NCBI GenBank assembly: GCA_017541445.1
Contig: JAFXZC010000013.1
Span: 1-62,082, forward strand
Direction of reading: 5' to 3'
Origin: Bacilli bacterium
GTDB lineage: Bacteria; Bacillota_I; Bacilli_A; RF39; UBA660
Length of the DNA stretch: 62,082 nucleotides
Of the stretch, positions 58,801-62,082 are shown piece after piece. The notes below the pieces were generated by a model. That model ran no database searches and was not told the origin of the DNA. It saw nothing but the letters and a program-made list of their open reading frames with translations. The first letter of the stretch is position 1; every line of letters starts with the position of its first letter. A program made the position numbers and the translations under genes.

Positions 58801-58960
58801 TCCAAGTAGTTTGCTGTTTATGGGAGCTGGAGCAAACCAATTAAAAAACCACAAGTTTGAGACTATAGGTAATTGTATTTCTGCAAGTTTATGTGATGAT
58901 TCAAGAGATAGTTATTTTATTAGAATGGGTATAGATGCATATGATAAAAATAATAAATAA
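52886..58960 (+). CDS. Rhs/YD-repeat polymorphic toxin with DNRLRE domain
   Basis: The 2024-residue protein has no obvious signal peptide. Residues about 230-410 match the DNRLRE-type domain (VIDTFIFNGDTNTTTYNLNY, FKWT-like WTESGAKWSN, WDITRIVKDWYN). YD repeats fill about 540-1790 (YTYDNKLRVTNI, YEYDSLGSITKKY, YTYDSWGN), interrupted by jelly-roll-like inserts at about 750-1050 and 1130-1260. The Rhs core ends with NPYRYRSYYYDNETNLYYLN, SRYYNP and SNNNPIKYIDSKGE near residue 1839. The last ~185 residues are the variable tip, with EWKGKTIYYD, GNYHYGYIGRAANIP and MGAGANQL, resembling the polymorphic toxin type 44 domain. The YD barrel would encapsulate the toxin. Confidence 0.9.
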   Translation: MRIELKNHRTSNSKQYLNDNKTISVELFKENIHYLNNNQYEEIDNSLVDKANQLENKSNSFKVIIDKKTKIINISKDNSYINIYPKTDNDIKIEYEESKEKRLVEKFSFKNVYTNCDINYEIHPNQLKELLIINKKIEQEELRYIINTNLDIELTKNNTIEFKKNKKVAFEMEKPYMIDANNIVNESIIYSIDKNDKEYELIISLDSKWLNKKDRKYPVIIDPTITDRESTTNVIDTFIFNGDTNTTTYNLNYLKVGYENNIPYRTLLKFDLPTIPSSYKLVNAFLSLYAIADAYAPLIPSEQKMSIHRITESWTESGAKWSNMNDKYSTEIEDYNNYIRNNTTYSYDYVENIWDITRIVKDWYNDKYANYGILLKQQKEELVTGETPAFYVSKDANITALKPVIELVYKNYNGLENYLSYTTQNHHFGTSSISNYTGNLTTIFEVANTIGGELPASLSLVYNTYDIMLNNNYGYGLGIKPNLLQTIKTTTLENTPLEYLDEDGTKHYFYLNNDDNKYHDEDGLDLTIELSNNNYILEDKNGNKSIFVNHSNTYYLEEIKNTNNKSIMITYDSNNRITKVTDSTLNEINITYNTSTIEFAIPYKTTTITLTNNLITSISCLGFTETISYTNDNLLEYITNPDGTYLKYEYINNLINKVSKITEYSRNNTEGNYLLFTYNQTDTKVEDRKGFVNTYLFNDNGNVIGITNLDNTNNLSNAYGKSYSFGSLNNNVNKLINDKSLVKYVNNYINDSSFELEQDTFTYSSAVTKSYVSDARSGAKAIKFTINSSLGTPTINNTFNNITLDNNYFTYSTYIKGNGSINLKLTDGSTSINKTFNLTSEYQRISLTKKFNNPNVTSLTIKLSNITSTEIIIDDMQLEKSDVANYYNLIDNSNFNNGTTDWSITNVNTTTSIESVDSNTNALKIHSNPYGGCDVIKEFNISGHAGDTFNLSFWYKNNGIPATGFQMSMAPSMYAVLFFYYGDTEQGTGIPAKKLNIGNDNWQFFSENFSPTEDYYKLELRIVSDENANDSWFTNFSLFKDLESYSFTYDEKGNLVSAVDLNKEQNTMDYDKNNQLLNNLTPLGANYTYEYDNNVKNKLVRSISPTGITNEINYDSNGNPIKIRINNRKILDTITSGNSYYIRSKGTNRYIDINPDKSLKTVPDECSHDKFNIILLPNNQLKMQNTLLNSYYIKEINNSLQINYGDNNNTFELIENNNKSYSFRSTVSNKVITINSNTFTLSLDTYEEDNEYQEFYLEDPTKKLFIDSYATYTSDGRFINTITNELGYTITYIINTTNGLISSITDPNNTMTSYTYDNKLRVTNISKDNHSVSYTYDNNNNLSNIVHGTKNYQFVYDDFNNPLQVKINNTTLVSNTYEQYNGNITKTTYGNNNEVSYTYDEHDRIKTIVKSNDTYKNYYDNLGRISKISSTNNKYEFEYDFAKRISKYNHNNYNSTYEYNKENNIIEKVEKYNNISHEYDYIYNSESAITNIYLDSTNIEYTYDYLGRLTNTKMNNTYNMSYDYITTGRRTSTIINKVNDNNDIYTYEYDSLGSITKKYLNNNITNEYTYDIYNQLMEEKDHINDLKNTYTYDNYGNILTISKYNLTNNTLISNDTYTYNNSNWSDLLTNYNNTSITYDNIGNPLTIGNKTLTWMNGRELATYSDGTNNISFKYNERGIRTSKIVNNIETKYYLEGKNIIFEDRNGTVLYYIRNGEELLGFIYNNNTYYYHKNIFGDIIGIFDNNYNEIVKYTYDSWGNILNIIDTSNINLSTINPYRYRSYYYDNETNLYYLNSRYYNPLWKRFINVDNRLSPTGQLVEHNLFLYSNNNPIKYIDSKGESILFFLVVGGIGFGLGYYAVKNTYNKSQEAQKEINKVQEINSKKIKNMCLTPNIQFSEALKNNSQAVKEKIGDLELPNKLLEFRTLVGDNGIYNLKNKEEWKGKTIYYDNMWMTAEDAGNYHYGYIGRAANIPSSLLFMGAGANQLKNHKFETIGNCISASLCDDSRDSYFIRMGIDAYDKNNK

Positions 58961-59513
58961 TAAACGAAATATAATTATAGTAGTTATTTTTTTAATGCTA
59001 ATCATATCCTTAACTATTTATAAAACAATAAAAAAGCAAATAAGAATAAATAATATGAAAGATGTAAATTATTATATTAAAGATTTTGAAACTAGTAGCC
59101 AAGAATATGACAAATTTTACATTTTTTTGAAAGAGTATAAAGTAGAAATGATAAAATCAAATAAACATATACAATGCTCCAAGAATGATTATAAAACTAA
59201 ATATAAAAATATATATATTTGTTCAGGGGAAAAAATAGATATTGTTAATAATAAAGAATCCTTAGATTTCTACATAAAAATGGATGCAGAAATATTATAC
59301 AAGCATTTTGACAATATAGATAATTATAGGATATGGTTAGAGTCTTCTGCTGGATATCCCAAAAATTTTCTGGATATATATCCAGAGGATTATAATTACG
59401 AGACAGGAACAAAAATAACGGAAGAAACAAGTTATGGCCGTTGCGAAATAACATCTACTAAACTCAACAGTAATTGGTATTATAATGAAGAAAACTTTAT
59501 ACATTATGAATAA
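58941..59513 (+). CDS. Membrane-anchored protein overlapping the Rhs toxin end, probable immunity protein
   Basis: It begins inside the last codons of the Rhs gene (overlap about 20 bases) in another frame. Residues 8-28 are one membrane helix (NIIIVVIFLMLIISLTI). About 150 residues of soluble domain follow, with Cys at HIQCSKND, IYICSGE and GRCEI. Family not recognised. The position directly after a polymorphic toxin tip is where immunity genes lie, and a membrane anchor would suit either immunity or toxin-associated function. Base composition of this gene and the toxin tip is slightly richer in G+C than the YD repeats, as for exchanged cassettes. Confidence 0.65.
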   Translation: MIKIINNKRNIIIVVIFLMLIISLTIYKTIKKQIRINNMKDVNYYIKDFETSSQEYDKFYIFLKEYKVEMIKSNKHIQCSKNDYKTKYKNIYICSGEKIDIVNNKESLDFYIKMDAEILYKHFDNIDNYRIWLESSAGYPKNFLDIYPEDYNYETGTKITEETSYGRCEITSTKLNSNWYYNEENFIHYE

Positions 59514-59564
59514 AGCGATAGTCGGGTTTGTTTATCAATAAAACATTAATCAAAAAAATATTAA

Positions 59565-59624
59565 TCTCTAGCATTAATATCTATCTTTAAAACAGCAATA
59601 TTAACAGCAAAAGAAAAGAACTAA
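59565..59624 (+). pseudogene. 3' remnant of a PAP2 phosphatase gene
   Basis: The last 19 codons read SLALISIFKTAILTAKEKN, aligning with SLTLLTIYKTILLTIQKKN at the end of the intact PAP2 gene at 45326-45976. Nothing upstream continues the match. It marks the left edge of a duplicated segment. Confidence 0.75.
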
Positions 59625-60388
59625 TTACTTAGTTCTTTTTTCTTGATATTTATTTTCTTAGATTTATTTTTCTTCTTTAATCTACTATTAACATTACTAC
59701 TAATAGCTTCATATATACAAGCAAATATAGGTACAGCAAGAATCATACCAGGAACTCCAAATAAACCACCAAATAATATAATAGAGAATAGTACCCAGAA
59801 ACTCTTCATACCAATCTAATCACCTATTAATTTAGGGCCTAATATATTACCATCAAATTGTTGTATTAAGAATATAATAATAACAAATTCTAAAGCTTTA
59901 GCAGGATTAATCATTAATAATAATATAGTACATGGAATAGCACCAATAAAAGAACCAAAGAAAGGAATAATATTAGTAATACCAATAACGAATGCAATTA
60001 ATAAATAATATGGAAATTTAAAGATAGCTAATATAACAAATGTTAATAAACCAATTAATAAAGAATCTATTAATTTAGCAACCATAAATCCACCTAACTC
60101 TATATATCTCTTTAGCTATTTTAATTATCTTATTATATAATTTCTTAGAACAATAAGCTTTTAATAAATTATCTATTCCTATAGCATAATTTTCTTTATC
60201 ATATATTAAATAAACAGAAATAATAATACTAATTAAGAAATTAATAATAAAAGAAATAACTCCACTAATACCAGCAGCTAAATTATTAATAATAATATCT
60301 ATATTAGGAACAATTATCTTCTTAATAATACTATTAATATCAGAAACATATTCATCTAAAAAAGTAGGAGTAATATTATATTTCTAAT
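59621..60388 (-). pseudogene. Truncated, mutated copy of the AI-2E family transporter
   Basis: This is homologous to the C-terminal two thirds of the gene at 45973-47175, at high identity (for example MKSFWVLFSIILFGGLFGVP, FPYYLLIAFVIGITNIIPFF). Three defects are seen: an in-frame TAG at 59816-59818 where the intact gene has the Lys codon of LIGDKIG, a net 2-base deletion near 60086-60105, and loss of the first ~140 residues beyond about 60388. It cannot be functional. Together with the adjacent PAP2 remnant it shows that the 45.9-46.8 kb junction was duplicated and then decayed. Confidence 0.88.
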
Positions 60389-60439
60389 ACAAAAAAGATA
60401 GTTGTAGCTCTCGATAATTAATTAGTGAGGAGAGTTAAA

Positions 60440-61126
60440 ATGACAAAAACAAAAAATATAATTGATGATGGATTTAATCCAGAATTAGTTGAAACAGCAA
60501 TATTTGATGGTGAATTAGAAATCCATGTTATAGAAGACACTAATCCACCATTACCTACAAAAGTAATTCCATTTACAAAAAGAAATAAAAGCATAAATCA
60601 CGATGAGTATATTATTTTCTATGAGAAAGATGTAGAATTTGGTGATGTATTAGTAAATCCGGATAAGTATGTAGAAGAGTTTAAAAGATTTAAAGGAGTT
60701 ATTTCTTTGGATAATTCAGTTTATATAGATAGTCCTCTAACAGTACAAATAGGAAATATCTATAAGAGTAGGGCTATTGGACATTACTTCCAAACAAAAG
60801 GAATTAATGTAATTCCAAATTGTAGGTGGGGTGATGAAAGAAGTTACACTACATGCGTATTCCCAGAAAAGTTTGCTTTTTTGGGAATACCAAAACATAG
60901 TATTGTAGCAATAGGAACGTATGGATGTAATCAAGGGAAAGAAGAAAAACATTATTTGCGTGAAGGAATACGAGCAATGCTAGATGAAATAGAACCTAGA
61001 TGTGTAATTGTTTATGGTTCTATGTCATATAAAGTATTCGATGAATTTAAAAATAGGACAACATTTATCCAATTTGACGATTGGACTACGACGAGAAAGA
61101 GAGGTGTTCAAAATGGGAACAACTAA
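60440..61126 (+). CDS. DUF4417-domain protein
   Basis: MTKTKNIIDDGFNPEL is chosen as start from GTGAGGAG upstream. The 228-residue protein matches DUF4417, a family common in phages and mobile elements: FYEKDVEFGDVLVNPDKYVE, VISLDNSVYIDSPL, NCRWGDERSYTTCVF and VAIGTYGCNQGKEEK. The conserved NxRWGD and GTYG motifs suggest a nucleotide- or nucleic-acid-related enzyme, but no function is established. Its end overlaps the EndoU gene by 14 bases, so they are coupled. Confidence 0.82.
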   Translation: MTKTKNIIDDGFNPELVETAIFDGELEIHVIEDTNPPLPTKVIPFTKRNKSINHDEYIIFYEKDVEFGDVLVNPDKYVEEFKRFKGVISLDNSVYIDSPLTVQIGNIYKSRAIGHYFQTKGINVIPNCRWGDERSYTTCVFPEKFAFLGIPKHSIVAIGTYGCNQGKEEKHYLREGIRAMLDEIEPRCVIVYGSMSYKVFDEFKNRTTFIQFDDWTTTRKRGVQNGNN

Positions 61127-61601
61127 ATCAGGAAGGTATTTAAATACAAAAGGAAGCGCTAAATCAGTAAGTGATTATGCACTTGTTCATTCTAGTGAAG
61201 GTACATTTACTATACCATCAAAGAAAAATGATGAACTAAGACTAAAAAGCGGTGGCCATGGTGAAAAAGCAATACAACTTTTGAATAAGTACAAAATAGA
61301 GTATAATATAATCAAGACATATCCAAATAGAGTTAGAGTTGGAAATGTTCCAAATCACAAAGAACAATCAAAACGTCAGAAAACAAACCAAGTTTGGTTT
61401 CCAAAAACATGGTCGAATAAAGATATAAAAAGAGCTGGAGAGCACGTATCTAGTTTAAAAGCAAATAGAAAAGTAAAAAATGGAACAATCATATATGGAA
61501 ACTATAAAGGCGTAAGAGTCGGAGTTATCAAGACCAATGGAATAATTGGAACGATATTCCCAGACTCAAATCAATCAAAAGTTATAAGGAGGAAAAAATG
61601 A
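61113..61601 (+). CDS. EndoU-type RNase toxin
   Basis: MGTTKSGRYLNTKGSAKSVS is chosen as start from AGAGGTG. The C-terminal ~110 residues match the bacterial EndoU nuclease domain: SGGHGEKAIQLLNKY (catalytic His), TYPNRVRVGNVP, TNQVWFPKTWSNKDIKRAGE and GVRVGVIKTNGIIGTIFPDS. EndoU toxins cleave RNA and occur at the tips of Rhs and contact-dependent inhibition proteins. Here the domain is a free 162-residue protein without a secretion signal, which looks like a displaced toxin cassette or a separately delivered effector. An ATGA overlap joins it to the next gene. Confidence 0.85.
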   Translation: MGTTKSGRYLNTKGSAKSVSDYALVHSSEGTFTIPSKKNDELRLKSGGHGEKAIQLLNKYKIEYNIIKTYPNRVRVGNVPNHKEQSKRQKTNQVWFPKTWSNKDIKRAGEHVSSLKANRKVKNGTIIYGNYKGVRVGVIKTNGIIGTIFPDSNQSKVIRRKK

Positions 61602-61927
61602 ACTTTAAAGAAAGATTTAAAAATGTAATACAAGAATTAGAAGATATAAATGTAAATGACGATTATAGACATGAGGAATTATGGAATAAAGAACTTGAAA
61701 TAGTTACTGAAAACATAAATGATACTATAAAATATCTTCAAACAGAATGTACAGCACATGAGTTTACATGGTTGAGCGAAATTTTTAGAGAAATCGTTGA
61801 AAGATGTCCCTCTAAAGAATTCGTCAACGAACTATATAAATTATCAGAGAAATATCCTGATGAGACAAAAGAGTACAATATAATGAGTTTCATTGATGAA
61901 GCAGCAGGATATTTGGAAGAAGAATAA
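61598..61927 (+). CDS. Putative immunity protein for the EndoU toxin
   Basis: The 109-residue acidic, all-helical protein (FKERFKNVIQELEDINVND, EFTWLSEIFREIVERCPSKE) is translationally coupled to the EndoU gene by ATGA with a strong AGGAGG. An acidic small protein after a basic RNase toxin is the usual immunity arrangement. The family is not recognised, so the role is inferred from position and charge. Confidence 0.7.
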   Translation: MNFKERFKNVIQELEDINVNDDYRHEELWNKELEIVTENINDTIKYLQTECTAHEFTWLSEIFREIVERCPSKEFVNELYKLSEKYPDETKEYNIMSFIDEAAGYLEEE

Positions 61928-61972
61928 AAAAGAATAGTGAAATGAAGTGAACCCCAAATAGTTCACACAAAA

Positions 61973-62006
61973 AAAAGAACAGGTTAGAATTACTTTCTAA
62001 TCTGTT
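61973..62006 (-). terminator. Minus-strand terminator of the IS transposase
   Basis: AACAGGTTAGAA pairs with TTCTAATCTGTT (one wobble), with a T run on the minus strand. Confidence 0.7.
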
Positions 62007-62082
62007 TTGATTTTAATCTAGATGTGTTGTAAAATAAAATCCAATCTTCTACAAGTTTTTGGTATTCTTGTAAAGATGTGAT
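61990..62082 (-). CDS. IS3-family transposase, C-terminal end (partial)
   Basis: Thirty residues are readable before the stop: LQEYQKLVEDWILFYNTSRL then KSKQIRK. The pattern (x)5 I..FYN..R....L is the end of the DDE integrase domain of IS150/IS3-group transposases. It ends at KQIRK rather than in the usual LSPVEYR tail, so this copy may be shortened. Confidence 0.65.
   Translation of the reverse strand: MTSLQEYQKLVEDWILFYNTSRLKSKQIRK

Larger units (their letters stand above)
61948..62082 (-). mobile_element. Edge of an IS3-type insertion sequence
   Basis: The outer end appears to be TGAACCCCAAATAGTTCACA on the plus strand, beginning with TG as IS3-family ends do. A minus-strand terminator stem and the transposase C-terminus follow. 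The element continues past the window. Confidence 0.55.

Noticed and set aside
52263..58960. Prophage, suggested by the tail-tip gene
   Set aside because: No capsid, portal, terminase, integrase or lysis genes accompany it; the neighbour is an Rhs protein.

Overview
The window is a very AT-rich stretch (by eye, well under one third G+C) of bacterial chromosome. Shine-Dalgarno sites are of the GGAGG/AGGTGAT type, promoters are TTGACA/TATAAT-like, and terminators are short stem-loops followed by T runs. Class III ribonucleotide reductase, many Firmicutes-type membrane families and this base composition point to an anaerobic low-GC Firmicute, probably a gut member of the Bacilli/Erysipelotrichia/RF39 side. 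That placement is inference. TGA is a normal stop here, because several genes end in ATGA-type overlaps (20296-20299, 32964-32971, 61598-61601), so the Mycoplasma code does not apply.

Layout. 1-4185: membrane-anchored and unknown proteins, a CPBP protease, and a treble-clef/nuclease protein interrupted by one in-frame TGA. 4212-17438: uracil permease, a LysM protein, zinc-ribbon plus TPM-domain pair, a Tim44-like/DUF2207-like pair, a CCA-transferase-like protein that has lost its catalytic aspartates, aquaporin, TMEM43 homologue and tRNA-dihydrouridine synthase. 17435-21450: a small membrane protein, then an operon of three tandem paralogous HExxH metallopeptidase-like proteins. 21525-22415: divergently from that operon, a strong consensus promoter drives an approximately 855-nt non-coding, highly structured RNA with its own terminator. 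22440-25347: a long AT-rich leader with a 28-bp palindrome, then nrdD and a separate 61-codon gene that carries the glycyl-radical tail. 25415-31240: LemA-like protein, small membrane proteins, tRNA-Asn, DUF975/CmpB protein, bacterial PH domain and a single-ring Clp-type AAA+ protein. 31248-37819 (minus strand): glycosyltransferase, PAP2 phosphatase, HD protein, MazG-like protein, ABC-F protein, lipoprotein, FolD and a membrane thioredoxin. 37933-47175: PrsW, Ca/Na antiporter, XRE regulator with a DUF4097 partner, two CPBP proteases, M28 peptidase, a second PAP2 and an AI-2E family transporter.

47234-62082 is the accessory end. A TetR regulator diverges from a giant MMPL transporter whose extracytoplasmic part contains nine ~80-residue repeats. 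Then come a phage tail-tip-like protein, a 2024-residue Rhs/YD-repeat protein with a C-terminal toxin-like domain and an overlapping membrane protein (probable immunity). Next are a decayed duplicate of the PAP2/AI-2E junction found 13 kb upstream, a DUF4417/EndoU-toxin/putative-immunity module, and the edge of an IS3-type insertion sequence. The mix of toxin modules, duplicated scar and IS suggests a recombination-prone site.

The strongest candidates for something under-described are the large structured RNA, the split nrdD, the metallopeptidase triplet beside that RNA, the catalytically dead CCA-transferase homologue, and the nonsense codon at a conserved tryptophan in the treble-clef nuclease. 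No CRISPR array, rRNA, complete transposon or prophage was seen.
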